Shown here piece by piece: positions 31,691-41,290 of a stretch of 64,000 nucleotides of DNA. The stretch comes from DASSUW01 sp963844405 (GTDB lineage: Bacteria; Actinomycetota; Thermoleophilia; Solirubrobacterales; Solirubrobacteraceae): assembly GCA_963844405.1 (NCBI GenBank), contig CAWJNZ010000003.1, positions 62,001 through 126,000 on the forward strand, in the 5' to 3' direction. The notes beneath the pieces were generated by a model. It had not been told where the DNA came from and made no database searches. It saw only the letters and a list, made by a program, of their open reading frames with translations. Both the position numbers and the translations under genes were made by a program. Within the stretch, counting starts at the first letter, position 1. Each line of letters opens with the position of its first letter.

Positions 31691-32752
31691 GGAACGCCCG
31701 AGGATCTCGCGCATGATCTCGTCGGTGCCGCCGCCGATCGGCCCCAGGCGGGCGTCGCGCACCGCCCGCTCGAGCTCCGGGTCGGGCCCGATCAGTCGCA
31801 GGCACTCGTCCTGGCACTCGAAGTTCGCGCGCTGGGTGGCGAGCTTGGCCATCGTCACCTCGCGCACCGCGTCGCCGCCGTCCAGGTAGCGGCGCAGGGC
31901 GTGGTACGTGATCGCGGTGCCCGCCGCCGCGCGTGTGGCCAGTTCGGCGATGCGGTGGCGCGTGGCTTGACCCCGCCCGCGCAGCTCCACGGTCGCCCGC
32001 TCGAGCGTGCGCCGCATGGCGCCGACCGCCCCCAGGGCCATCACCAGCCGCTCCCACTGGAAGTTGGCCATGATCAGGGAGAAGCCGCGGTCGAGCTCGC
32101 CGAGCAGGTGCGAGTGCGGAACGAAGACCTCGTCGAAGGCGAGCTCGGCGGTGTCGGACGCCCGCCAGCCGAGCTTGCTCAGCGCCCGCGCGCTCACGCC
32201 TTCGCCCCGCTCGATCACCAGGAACGAGAGGCCCTGGTGGCCAGCCGAGCCGGTCCGCACGGCGGTCACGTAGAAGTCGGCGCGCACGCCGTTGGTGATG
32301 TAGGTCTTGGCGCCGGAGACCAGCCAGCCGCCGTCGACCGCGACGGCGCGCGTGCGCAGAGCCGCCACGTCCGAGCCCGCGTCGGGCTCGGTGATGGCCA
32401 GCGCGCCGATCTTCTCGCCGCGCACTGCCGGGGCGAGCCAGCGCGCGCGCTGCGCCTCGGTGCCGAAGCGGAAGATCGGCGGCGTGGCGATGTGGACGTG
32501 CGCGCCGATGCCGGCGGCCACCCCGCCCGAGCCGCTGCGCGCGAGCTCCTCGGCCAGCACCGCGTCGGCCACCCAGTCGCCCTCGAACTTCAGGCCGAGC
32601 CACCCGCGCGCCGCCAGCGCGCCGAAGACCGAGTTCGGGAACCAGCCCGCCTCCTCCCATTCGTCGGCATGCGGCCGCAACTCGCCAACCACGAACTCGC
32701 GCGCCCCAAGACGGAACCGCTCGGACGCCTCCGTGAACGGAGGCTCGGGCAT
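31688..32752 (-). CDS. Acyl-CoA dehydrogenase
   Basis: A 354-aa flavoenzyme. FAD/substrate motifs are ALAITEPDAGSDVAALRT near residue 110 and KTYITNGVRADFYV near 140. The C-terminal GGGTDEIMREILGRS closes the domain, with the Glu of TDEI in a position often used as catalytic base. ATG 32752 overlaps the stop of the upstream paralogue (TGATG). It oxidises an acyl-CoA to the 2-enoyl-CoA. It is slightly shorter at the N-terminus than typical 380-aa members. Confidence 0.9.
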   Translation of the reverse strand: MPEPPFTEASERFRLGAREFVVGELRPHADEWEEAGWFPNSVFGALAARGWLGLKFEGDWVADAVLAEELARSGSGGVAAGIGAHVHIATPPIFRFGTEAQRARWLAPAVRGEKIGALAITEPDAGSDVAALRTRAVAVDGGWLVSGAKTYITNGVRADFYVTAVRTGSAGHQGLSFLVIERGEGVSARALSKLGWRASDTAELAFDEVFVPHSHLLGELDRGFSLIMANFQWERLVMALGAVGAMRRTLERATVELRGRGQATRHRIAELATRAAAGTAITYHALRRYLDGGDAVREVTMAKLATQRANFECQDECLRLIGPDPELERAVRDARLGPIGGGTDEIMREILGRS

Positions 32753-33936
32753 CAAAGCCCGTACGAGCGGCCGATCACGTCGAGCATGATCTCGTCGGTC
32801 CCCGCGCCGATCCGGTTCAGCCGCAGGTCGCGCCACACGCGCTCGATCCCGTACTCCTTCATGTAGCCCGCGCCGCCGTGGATCTGCAGGCACTCGTCGG
32901 CCACCTCGCAGGCGATCCGCGAGGCGTTGAGCTTGGCCATCGAGATCTCGCGCACCGGGTACTCGCCGTTGGCGTGCCGCCAGGCCGTCGTGTACACGAG
33001 CTGTCGCGCGGCCTCGATCTTCGTCGCCATCTCGGCGAACTTGTGGCGCGTCACCTGGAACTTGCCGATCGGCCGCCCGAACGCCACCCGCTCGTTCGCA
33101 TAAGCAAGCGTCTTGTCGAACAGCGCCTGGGCGCTGGCCACCGCGCCGGCGGCGCCGATCAGCCGCTCGCCCTGGAGCTCCCACATGATGTGGTAGAAGC
33201 CCTTGCCGACCTCGCCGAGCACCGCGCTGTCGGGCACCCGCACGTCCTGGAAGGCGAGCAGCGCGGTGTCGGACGCGTGCATGCCGAGCTTGCGCAGCTT
33301 CTCCTCGCGGACCACGCCCGGCGCGTCCATGTCGACGATGAAGAGCGTGAAGCCGTCGTAGCCCGCGTCGACGTCGGTCTTCGTGACCAGCACGATGAAG
33401 TCGGCCCGGTGGCCGTTGGTGATGTAGGTCTTGGACCCGTTGATCACCCACTCGTCGCCGTCGCGCTCGGCGCGCGTCTTGATCCCCGACACGTCCGAGC
33501 CGGCGTCGGGCTCGGTGATGCCCAGGCAGGAGATCTTCTCGCCGCGGATCGACGGCACGAGATAGGCCTGCTTCTGCTCCTCGGTGCCGAAGGCGAGGAT
33601 CGGCGGCGTCGCCATGTCGGTGTGGACGGCGACGCCCATGGCCAGGCCGCCGCAGTCGGCGTGGACGATCTCCTCGGCCAGCACGAGGTTGCAGTAGTAG
33701 TCGCCGCCCTGCCCGCCGTACTCCTCGGGGTAGCTCAACCCGAGCAGCCCGAGCTCGCCCATCCGCCGGAACACCCAGTCGTCGAAGGTGTCCTCCTCCC
33801 ACTTCTCCGCGTGCGGACGGAGCTCCTTGAGCACGAAGCTGCGGATCGACTCGCGCAGCTGCTCGTGCTCGTCGGTGAAGATGAAGTGCCGCCGGGACGC
33901 GGCGTGATCGGGCTTGAGGACGTCGGTGGCGGCCAT
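32752..33936 (-). CDS. Acyl-CoA dehydrogenase
   Basis: A 394-aa acyl-CoA dehydrogenase paralogous to its downstream neighbour. Motifs include CLGITEPDAGSDVSGIKT near residue 135, KTYITNGHRADFIV near 167, QIHGGAGYMKEYGIERVWRD near 350 and GAGTDEIMLDVIGRSYG at the end. It is coupled to the second dehydrogenase, suggesting either two chain-length/branch specificities or a heteromeric enzyme. No electron-transfer flavoprotein gene is in view. Confidence 0.93.
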   Translation of the reverse strand: MAATDVLKPDHAASRRHFIFTDEHEQLRESIRSFVLKELRPHAEKWEEDTFDDWVFRRMGELGLLGLSYPEEYGGQGGDYYCNLVLAEEIVHADCGGLAMGVAVHTDMATPPILAFGTEEQKQAYLVPSIRGEKISCLGITEPDAGSDVSGIKTRAERDGDEWVINGSKTYITNGHRADFIVLVTKTDVDAGYDGFTLFIVDMDAPGVVREEKLRKLGMHASDTALLAFQDVRVPDSAVLGEVGKGFYHIMWELQGERLIGAAGAVASAQALFDKTLAYANERVAFGRPIGKFQVTRHKFAEMATKIEAARQLVYTTAWRHANGEYPVREISMAKLNASRIACEVADECLQIHGGAGYMKEYGIERVWRDLRLNRIGAGTDEIMLDVIGRSYGL

Positions 33937-33966
33937 GGGTCAACGCTAACCCATGGCCGCCACGCG

Positions 33967-36900
33967 CTACGTCACTACGGGACGATCCCGAGGTGCCGGA
34001 GCGAGGCCCGCACGAACGAGGCCCGCTCGGCGGCGGTGTTCATCGTCGCCACCTCGAACCCGGCGTAGACCGAGTCGGTCGTGCCGACGACCGCGCCCTC
34101 CTGGAACTGCTCGGTGCTGCGCGACCAGCTGGGCGTCCTGGTTCGGCGTGCTGGCCGGCGCGCCGCCGAGCTGCCATACGCCCGTGTCGGTCTCGAACGA
34201 GGTCTGCGACGCCGTCGCGCCGCCGACCTCGACTGTCGCGTCGTCGACCCAGGCGCCGAGGTTCTGGAACGCCCAGTCGCTGGCCTGGACGATCGCGACC
34301 TCGACCTTCTGGCCGGCGAACCGGCTGAGGTCGATCTCCCAGTCCTGCCAGCCGTTCGACGAGCCGGTGGCGGCGTGCCACTCACCGGTCGTGCCAGTCG
34401 GCGTGCAGTCGCCGTGGGAGGGGGTCTGGTAGTTCAGGAGCCGGTCGTGCAGGTCGGCTCCCCAGCCGGAGCCGTCCGAGCAGCTGAAGCCCGTCGACTG
34501 CGAGCTGTGGCCCTTGGCGTCCGGCAGCGTCGTCCACTGCTCGGTGCCCACGGGCCGGGCCTCGACGAACACGTAGTCCCAGTCCTGCTCGAGGTCGTAC
34601 GACAGCTTGAACTTCAGCTTGCCCGCGGTCTGCCCCGTGAGGTCGACCTCCGTCCACAGCCGCTTGTAGGACTCGTCGTCCGTCCCCGAGGCCATGTAGT
34701 ACTGGCCCGTGAACGGCGAGAACGGCCCGGCGCCCGGCCGGTTCCAACCCGCCAGACGGCGGGAGTCCTGGTAGGCCGGGTTGTCGATGATCGAGCTCGT
34801 CACCGCGAGCGTCGACGTCGGCGCGCCGGCGGCCGGATCGGCGGCCTGATTCGCGAACGTCCAGCTCGTCCCCGGAGCGAACGGATCCTGGCCGGTCACC
34901 GGGAACACGGACCCGTCGGGGCTCCACGCGTTGCCGTTCTCGGCCCGGATGTACGCCCCCAGGTAGTACTGGAGGAAGTCGTTCGTGTGGGCGATGCAGC
35001 CGTCGCGCGACTCCGGCAGGTCGGCGTCACACCAGCGGCCCTGCTGGTCCTCGTTGGGCTGCGGGAACCCGAAGTTGCGGAACTCGTAGCCCTCGGCGTA
35101 CTGCTGGCCGGCGTGCTTCCCGGCGTAGACGACCTTGCCGCCCTCGTTGAGGTAGTCGCGCACCGCGATCTGCTCGTCGAGCGCCAGGCGCGACGTGCCG
35201 GTCCCCGGTACCTGCCCCGGCTCGCGCGTGAGGTAGTCGTCGCCCGTGTACCAGATCACGGCGTCGTAGTGGGCGAGCACGCCGAGCGGGTGCGGGGCGC
35301 GCCGTCCGCGTGCGTCGACGTCGTACAGGTCGGCGCCGAGGCCGTTGGCCTGGACGGCGGCCAGGTACTCGTCGGCGTACTGCGGGCCGCTCGGGTCCTG
35401 CGCCGGCGTCGGACCCGTGTAGTCCTCCGCGGCCAGGACGAGCACGCGGTTCGTGCTCTCGACGCGGGCGTTGTACGTGAAGGACGCCGAGCTCTTGCTG
35501 CCCGTCTTCTGGGCGAACCAGACCTCCACGGAGTCGCCCGGCCGCGTGCCGGTGACCGTCCCGCGCAGCCGGTGGTAATAGACGCCCGCCTCCTGGTAGT
35601 AGCGCTCGCCGTCGCTCCACTCCGACGTGCCCACCGTCTTGGTGGCCCCGCCGTTGATGCGGTAGCGCATCACGACCGCGCCGAGCGACCGCTTGGCGGT
35701 CACCTGGACGGTCTGCGGATCGCCGTAGGAGTCGGCGAAGGCGTCGACGTAGAAGTCCTGCACGGTGTTGCCGAGGTGCGAGTCAGGCTCCTCGGGCTTG
35801 TCCGCCGACTCCGCGAGGTCGAGCGAGAAGTCGCGGTGGCGCCGGAACTCGCCCTCGATCGCGGCCTCGGAGTCCTCGAACTCGAAGCCCGAGACCGTCG
35901 TGTCCTTCGGCTCGGAGCCCTCCGGCGTGTACGCGAGGATGCCCTCGCGGTTGTACGCCGTGTCCAGCGTGTCGCCGTTCGTGATGTACAGCTCCGCGCC
36001 GAGGTCCGGGTCGAAGCCCGCGATCGCCGGGTTGCGGTCGTCACCCGCGAGCGCGGTGTAGATCGCGTCGTCGGCGGCCGGCGTGTACTGCTGCCAGCCC
36101 TGCGGATAGAGCAGCAGCGAGGCCGCGGTGTGGTCGTTCTTCTGGAACTCGAAGTCGACCAGGCGCCAAAGACGCAGCATCGCCTGGGTCTCCGGCTCCG
36201 ACGCGGCCGACGGTCCGCGGAAGGTCTCGGACGTCGGATCGGGCGACGAGCCCTCGTCGTCCAGTCCCCAGCTGACGGGGTAGTTGCGATTCGGGTCGAC
36301 GCCGTCGTTGACCTCGCCGTGGACGCCGTCGCGGTCGTTGTCGGCCATGTTCTTGCGCCACAGGCGGTTGCCCGGCGTGAACGTGTACTCGTAGCCGTCG
36401 GGGTTGGAGACGCAGACGAACCAGAGCTCGCGCGTGTCCACGAGCCGTGTCACGCGCGGGTCCTTGCCGTAGTTCTCGGTGAAGTAGGTGAGCGTGCGAC
36501 GGCACGTCTCGCCGGCCAGCCACTCGCGCGCGTGCTGCATGGCGTTGTAGAGCACGGCCGGCCGGGTGTTGTCGCGCGTCGTCTTCGCGCCGGCGGTGAC
36601 CTTCAACGCCACGATGTCGCGGCCGAGCACCGTGTCGCCGATGTCGACGCGCTTGACGATGCTCCGCTGCGCCAGGCGGTCATAGAGCTCGAGGTACTGC
36701 TCCTTGCCGTCGCCGGCCACGCGGTCATAGCGCCGCCAGACCTTGTACTGCGCATCCGAGCCGGTGAGCGAGGTCTCCTGAGCCGCGCTGAAGCTGCGGA
36801 CGGCCTCGACGTCGACGCCCGTGTCGCCGCTGAACTTGCGCAGCTGACCGGCCGTTCCGTAGACCTCCACCTTCCCGGCGCGACGACCCTCGGTCACGTC

Positions 36901-37050
36901 GAAGCCGGCGAGCGCCAGGCGCTCGAGGTTCTTGCTCGTCGCCTCGACGCGATACGCGTTGATCGGGGCGCGGCTGTCCGCCGCCGCCGGCACGGCGAGC
37001 AACAGCGAAGCGAGCACCGCCACAGCGGCGCCCAATGAGCATCTGCTCAT
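33967..37050 (-). CDS. Secreted M14 zinc carboxypeptidase, large, with 3' frameshift
   Basis: About 1,030 aa. ATG 37050 follows AGGAGGAGAGGG and begins a signal peptide (GAAVAVLASLLLAVPAAA). The M14 peptidase domain (residues about 100-430) has the zinc ligands in NAMQHAREW (HxxE) and the later His in KNDHTAASLLLYPQG. A putative amidotransferase-like/beta-rich extension follows. Near 34118 the conserved C-terminus (STEQFQEGAVVGTTDSVYAG...SLRHLGI) moves to the frame ending at 33975, while the unshifted frame ends at 33967 in Arg-rich sequence. It digests peptides outside the cell. Confidence 0.85.
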   Translation of the reverse strand: MSRCSLGAAVAVLASLLLAVPAAADSRAPINAYRVEATSKNLERLALAGFDVTEGRRAGKVEVYGTAGQLRKFSGDTGVDVEAVRSFSAAQETSLTGSDAQYKVWRRYDRVAGDGKEQYLELYDRLAQRSIVKRVDIGDTVLGRDIVALKVTAGAKTTRDNTRPAVLYNAMQHAREWLAGETCRRTLTYFTENYGKDPRVTRLVDTRELWFVCVSNPDGYEYTFTPGNRLWRKNMADNDRDGVHGEVNDGVDPNRNYPVSWGLDDEGSSPDPTSETFRGPSAASEPETQAMLRLWRLVDFEFQKNDHTAASLLLYPQGWQQYTPAADDAIYTALAGDDRNPAIAGFDPDLGAELYITNGDTLDTAYNREGILAYTPEGSEPKDTTVSGFEFEDSEAAIEGEFRRHRDFSLDLAESADKPEEPDSHLGNTVQDFYVDAFADSYGDPQTVQVTAKRSLGAVVMRYRINGGATKTVGTSEWSDGERYYQEAGVYYHRLRGTVTGTRPGDSVEVWFAQKTGSKSSASFTYNARVESTNRVLVLAAEDYTGPTPAQDPSGPQYADEYLAAVQANGLGADLYDVDARGRRAPHPLGVLAHYDAVIWYTGDDYLTREPGQVPGTGTSRLALDEQIAVRDYLNEGGKVVYAGKHAGQQYAEGYEFRNFGFPQPNEDQQGRWCDADLPESRDGCIAHTNDFLQYYLGAYIRAENGNAWSPDGSVFPVTGQDPFAPGTSWTFANQAADPAAGAPTSTLAVTSSIIDNPAYQDSRRLAGWNRPGAGPFSPFTGQYYMASGTDDESYKRLWTEVDLTGQTAGKLKFKLSYDLEQDWDYVFVEARPVGTEQWTTLPDAKGHSSQSTGFSCSDGSGWGADLHDRLLNYQTPSHGDCTPTGTTGEWHAATGSSNGWQDWEIDLSRFAGQKVEVAIVQASDWAFQNLGAWVDDATVEVGGATASQTSFETDTGVWQLGGAPASTPNQDAQLVAQHRAVPGGRGRRHDRLGLRRVRGGDDEHRRRAGLVRAGLAPAPRDRPVVT

Positions 37051-37142
37051 CCCTCTCCTCCTGAGTCTCGAAGCGCGGCCCTCCCCAGGGCCGCGCATTG
37101 GCCGGGCAGCCTAGCGCGAGCGCCTATAGCCTGCGCCTCGAA

Positions 37143-37922
37143 ATGTCAGGCAGCGTGCAATACGAGGTCGCCGGCGGCGTCGCCACGATCGCCCTCGATC
37201 AGCCCGAGACGCGCAACGCGCTGTCCGACGAGGTGCTCGACGACCTGATCGCCGCCTTCGAGCGCGCCCGCGACGACGATGCCGTCCGCTGCGTGGTGCT
37301 GACCTCGACGCACGAGAAGGTGTTCTCCAGCGGCGGCAACCTGGCCGGCTTCGCGGCCGACGTGCCGCTCGTCCACAAGCACTTCGCCACCGACCGCTTC
37401 CCGCGGCTGTTCACGCTGATCGGCGAGCTCGGCAAGCCGACGATCTGCGCCGCCAACGGCCACGTCCTGGCGGGCGCGCTGGGCCTGGCGCTGGCCTGCG
37501 ACCTGATCGTCGCCCGCGAGGACGTGCGCTTCGGGACGCCCGAGATCAACGTCGGGGTGTTCCCGTTCATCATCATGGCGCTGATCTACCGCAACGTCCC
37601 GCGCAAGAAGGCGACCGAGCTGCTGCTGCTGGGGGAGCAGATCTCGGCCGCGGAGGCGGAGCGGCTCGGCTTCGTCAACCGCGTGGTGGCGGCCGACGCC
37701 TTCGACGGCGCGGTGCGCGAGTGGGCGGAGAAGCTGGCGGCCAAGTCGCCGGTCCTGATGCGGCTCGGCAAGGACGCGCTGTTCCGCCAGCAGGACATGG
37801 CGCTGGCCGACGCGCTCGAGTTCCTGCACGCGCAGCTGACCGTCGCGTTCTCGACCGAGGACATCCAGGAGGGCGTGAAGGCGTTCTTCGAGAAGCGGGA
37901 GCCGGTGTGGACCGGCCGCTGA
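37143..37922 (+). CDS. Enoyl-CoA hydratase/isomerase family protein
   Basis: A 259-aa crotonase. Oxyanion motifs are FSSGGNLAGF near residue 60 and NGHVLAGALGLALACDL near 103-119; PEINVGVFPFIIMALIYR is the substrate-pocket helix. ATG 37143 was chosen over an upstream in-frame start because the fold begins at VQYEVAGGVATI. It is followed after 2 nt by the arginase-like gene, beginning a four-gene operon. Confidence 0.88.
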   Translation: MSGSVQYEVAGGVATIALDQPETRNALSDEVLDDLIAAFERARDDDAVRCVVLTSTHEKVFSSGGNLAGFAADVPLVHKHFATDRFPRLFTLIGELGKPTICAANGHVLAGALGLALACDLIVAREDVRFGTPEINVGVFPFIIMALIYRNVPRKKATELLLLGEQISAAEAERLGFVNRVVAADAFDGAVREWAEKLAAKSPVLMRLGKDALFRQQDMALADALEFLHAQLTVAFSTEDIQEGVKAFFEKREPVWTGR

Positions 37923-37924
37923 GA

Positions 37925-38647
37925 GTGACCTGCCTGCGGGGGCGCACGTCCGACCGCACGGACGGCGCCGGCGCCGGCGCGCAGGTGCTGGCCGAGCGGC
38001 TCGGCGGCCGGGTGGTGGGCGAGCCGGCGCCTGGGCGGCCGCGCGCCTGGTCCGAGGACCTGCCGTCGTCACGGCCCGTGCTCGACGCCGCGGCGGCCGA
38101 GATCTCGGCGGCTCTGGATCAGGGGGAGCTGCCGCTGCTGACCGCGTCGGACTGCTCGATCTGCATCGCCACGCTGCCGACGGTGGCGCGGCGCGTCCCG
38201 GGTGTGCGCTTCCTGTGGATCGACGCGCACGGCGACTTCAACACCCCGGAGACGACGCCGAGCGGCTTCCTCGGCGGCATGTGCCTGAGCGCCGCGTGCG
38301 GGCGCTGGGACGCGGGCTGGCCCGACACGATCGACCCCGCCGCGGTGTCGTTCCTCGGGGTGCGCGACCTCGACCCGGGGGAGAAGGTGGAGGTCGAGGC
38401 GGCGGGGGTGCGCGAGAGCGTCCCGGAGGAGGGGCCGGTGTACGTGCACCTGGATCTGGACGGGCTCGACCCGTCCGTCATGCCGGTGCAGTTCGAGGTG
38501 CCCGGCGGGCTCCCCGCGGAGGAGGTGCGGGACGTCCTGGCCGCGTTCGTGCGGGAGGGGCGGCTGGTGGGGCTCGAGATCACCGCCTTCGAGCACCCCG
38601 AGCACGTCGATGTCGTGCTCGAGATCCTCGAGCCCGTCGTCGGGTGA
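37925..38647 (+). CDS. Arginase/agmatinase-like ureohydrolase
   Basis: A 240-aa arginase-fold protein. Manganese motifs 2 and 3 are present as WIDAHGDFN (near residue 98) and VHLDLDGLDPSVMP (near 175). The usual first motif GG(D/N)HS reads TASDCSIC, with Cys in place of the first Mn-ligand His. It is shorter than arginases (about 300 aa). It likely hydrolyses a guanidino or amide-like C-N bond, if active. GTG 37925 is 2 nt after the hydratase; its stop overlaps the amidase start (GTGA). Confidence 0.8.
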   Translation: MTCLRGRTSDRTDGAGAGAQVLAERLGGRVVGEPAPGRPRAWSEDLPSSRPVLDAAAAEISAALDQGELPLLTASDCSICIATLPTVARRVPGVRFLWIDAHGDFNTPETTPSGFLGGMCLSAACGRWDAGWPDTIDPAAVSFLGVRDLDPGEKVEVEAAGVRESVPEEGPVYVHLDLDGLDPSVMPVQFEVPGGLPAEEVRDVLAAFVREGRLVGLEITAFEHPEHVDVVLEILEPVVG

Positions 38648-39729
38648 GCATCTGGATCACCGAGCTCGGTCCGGGCTCGCTGGCGGTCAAGGACCTGTTC
38701 GACACCACGGGCGTGCGGACGACCTACGGCTCGCCGATCTTCGCCGACCATGTGCCGTCGGCGACCGCCGAGGCGGTGGCGCGGCTCGAGGCGGCGGGCT
38801 ACGTGACGGCCGGCAAGGCCAACCTGCACGAGTTCGCGTGGGGCATCACCTCCGAGAACCGGACGTTCGGCACCGTGCCCAACCCGGTGGCGCCCGGCCG
38901 GATCGCCGGCGGCTCGAGCGGCGGCTGCGCCGCCGCGCTGGCGGCGGGTCTCGTGGAGTACGGGCTGGGCAGCGACTCCGGCGGCTCGATCCGCATCCCC
39001 GCCGCGTGCTGCGGGGTGGTCGGCTTCAAGCCGACATGGGGTCTCGTACCGCTCGACGGCTGCTTCCCGCTGGCCCCGAGCTTCGACCACGCGGGCCCGA
39101 TGGCGCGCGACGTGGAGGGCTGCGAGCGGATGATGGAGGCTCTGGTGCCCGGGTTCTCGCCCGTCGAGGTGTCGCTGGCCGACCTTCGCGTCGGGGTCGC
39201 CTGGACGGAGCGGGCCGACCCGCTCGTGCGGGCGCACGTGGAGGCGCGGTGCGAGGGCTTCGAGCGCGTGGAGGTGCCGCGGCCCGAGGGCGTCTACCCG
39301 GTCTTCCAGCGGGAGATCGTCGAGGCCCACGCCGAGCTGTACCCGGCCAACCGCGACCGCTACGACCCCGGCATCGCGACCAAGATGGACCGCGCGCGGG
39401 CGGTGACCGACGAGCAGGTCGAGGCGGCGCGCGCGGAGCGCGAGCGCTACCGCGAGGCGATCGCCGCGCTCGAGGTCGACCTGCTCGTGACGCCGACCAT
39501 CCCGATGGTCGCGCCGCCCGCGGGGCTCGGCGACCTCGCGCTGCGCGAGCGGATGATCGAGCTGACCTTCCCGTGGAACGTGACCGGCTCACCGGCGCTG
39601 GCCATACCGTGCGGGCCGGCCGAGGACGGGCTCCCGGCCTCGCTGCAGCTGATCGGCCGCCCGGGGGAAGATGCGCTGGTGCTGGCGGCCGGCCGGTATG
39701 TTGCCGCCCGATGCTCCGCCCCCTCATAG
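38644..39729 (+). CDS. Amidase signature family protein
   Basis: A 361-aa amidase. The Ser-cisSer-Lys triad is readable: Lys in LAVKDLFDTTG near residue 13, the cis-Ser in AGGSSGGCAAALAAG near 88-91, and the nucleophile Ser in GSDSGGSIRIPAA near 112. It hydrolyses a carboxamide or related substrate. It overlaps the preceding arginase-like gene by 4 nt and the following carboxyltransferase gene by 19 nt, so these enzymes are made together; the shared substrate is not known. Confidence 0.9.
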   Translation: MSIWITELGPGSLAVKDLFDTTGVRTTYGSPIFADHVPSATAEAVARLEAAGYVTAGKANLHEFAWGITSENRTFGTVPNPVAPGRIAGGSSGGCAAALAAGLVEYGLGSDSGGSIRIPAACCGVVGFKPTWGLVPLDGCFPLAPSFDHAGPMARDVEGCERMMEALVPGFSPVEVSLADLRVGVAWTERADPLVRAHVEARCEGFERVEVPRPEGVYPVFQREIVEAHAELYPANRDRYDPGIATKMDRARAVTDEQVEAARAERERYREAIAALEVDLLVTPTIPMVAPPAGLGDLALRERMIELTFPWNVTGSPALAIPCGPAEDGLPASLQLIGRPGEDALVLAAGRYVAARCSAPS

Positions 39730-41258
39730 AGGACCTGCACGAGCGCCGCGCCAAGGCGAAGCTCGGCGGCGGCGAGGAGCGGATCGCCCGCCAGCACGAG
39801 CAGGGCAAGCTCACCGCGCGCGAGCGGCTCGACCTCCTGATCGACGACGGGACGTTCGTCGAGCTGGGGATCCACGCCGGGATCCACTACTCGGTCCGCG
39901 GGCTCGAGGACAAGGAGGCGCCGGCCGACGGCGTGATCACCGGCTACGGCAAGGTCGACGGCCGGCTCGTCGCCGTCTGCGCCTACGACTTCACGGTGAT
40001 GGCCGGCTCGATGGGCATGACCGGCGAGATGAAGGTCGCCCGCCTGCGCGACCTCGCGCTGACCAAGCGGATCCCGTTCATCTGGCTGCTCGACAGCGCG
40101 GGCGCGCGGATCCAGGAGGCGGTCGGCTCGCTGTTCGCCGGCTCCGGCCATCTGTTCCGCGAGGAGGTGGTGGCGAGCGGGGTGATCCCGCAGGTCGCCG
40201 CGCTGATGGGGCCGTGCGCGGCCGGCACCGCCTACATCCCCGGGCTCGCGGACTTCGTGCCGATGGTCAAGGGCCGCGGCTCGATGGCGCTCGCCGGTCC
40301 GCACCTCGTGCGCGCCGCCGTGGGCGAGGACGTCACGCAGGAGGAGCTCGGCGGCTCGCGCGTGCACTGCCGCAAGAGCGGGGTCGGCGACCTCGAGGTG
40401 GCCGACGACGACGAGTGCATCGCCCGCATCAAGCAGTACCTGTCGTACTTCCCGTCGCACTGCGAGGAGCGGCCGCCGGTGCGCTCGTGCGAGGACCCGG
40501 TCGACCGCATGGACGACGAGCTGCTCGACGTCCTGCCCGACTCGAACCGTCAGCCGTACGACATGTACGACGTGATCCGCCGGATCGTCGACGACGGCGA
40601 GTGGCTCGACCTCAAGCCCGAGTTCGCGAAGACGATCATCACCTGCCTGGCGCGGATGGGCGGGCGGCCGGTCGGCATCGTCGCCAACCAGCCCCGCCGG
40701 CTCGGCGGGATCCTCGACAACGACTCCGCCGACAAGGCGGCGCGCTTCGTCAACCTCTGCAACGCCTTCGGGATCCCGCTGGTCTTCCTCCAGGACGTCC
40801 CGGGCTTCATGGTCGGCACCAAGGTCGAGGAGGCCGGCATCATCCGGCACGGCGCGAAGATGCTCTACGCGGTCGCCAACGCGACCGTGCCGAAGGTGAC
40901 GGTCGTGCTGCGCAAGGCCTACGGCGCGGGCTACTACGTCATGAACGGCCGCGCCTACGAGCCCGACCTGATCGTCGCCTGGCCGTCGGCCGAGATCTCG
41001 GTCATGGGCGCCGAGGGGGCGGTCGAGATCGTCTTCCGCAAGCAGGTCGAGGAGGCCGACGACCCCGCCGCCAAGAAGGCCGAGCTGATCGAGGCGTACC
41101 GGCGCCTGATCGACGTCTACGTCGCCGCGCGCAACGACATGGTCGACGACGTCATCGACCCGCGCGAGACGCGGCCGACGATCATCCGCGCGCTGGAGAT
41201 GGCCGAGGGCAAGCGGGTCGAGCGGCCGTGGAAGCGCCACGGCGTCGTGCCGGTGTAA
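39711..41258 (+). CDS. Acyl-CoA carboxylase carboxyltransferase subunit
   Basis: A 515-aa crotonase-like carboxyltransferase of the propionyl/methylcrotonyl-CoA carboxylase beta family. The N-terminal LTARERLDLLIDDGTFVELG is typical. Oxyanion-hole glycines occur near VGSLFAGSGHLF and in KAYGAGYYVMNGR. VFLQDVPGFMVGTKVEEAGI is a family hallmark. It transfers CO2 from carboxybiotin to an acyl-CoA. The biotin carboxylase/BCCP partner is not adjacent; a stand-alone biotinyl domain sits at 21676. Confidence 0.93.
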   Translation: MLRPLIEDLHERRAKAKLGGGEERIARQHEQGKLTARERLDLLIDDGTFVELGIHAGIHYSVRGLEDKEAPADGVITGYGKVDGRLVAVCAYDFTVMAGSMGMTGEMKVARLRDLALTKRIPFIWLLDSAGARIQEAVGSLFAGSGHLFREEVVASGVIPQVAALMGPCAAGTAYIPGLADFVPMVKGRGSMALAGPHLVRAAVGEDVTQEELGGSRVHCRKSGVGDLEVADDDECIARIKQYLSYFPSHCEERPPVRSCEDPVDRMDDELLDVLPDSNRQPYDMYDVIRRIVDDGEWLDLKPEFAKTIITCLARMGGRPVGIVANQPRRLGGILDNDSADKAARFVNLCNAFGIPLVFLQDVPGFMVGTKVEEAGIIRHGAKMLYAVANATVPKVTVVLRKAYGAGYYVMNGRAYEPDLIVAWPSAEISVMGAEGAVEIVFRKQVEEADDPAAKKAELIEAYRRLIDVYVAARNDMVDDVIDPRETRPTIIRALEMAEGKRVERPWKRHGVVPV

Positions 41259-41290
41259 GCCGGCCGCCGGATCGCGGCCGGCTCGCCCGT

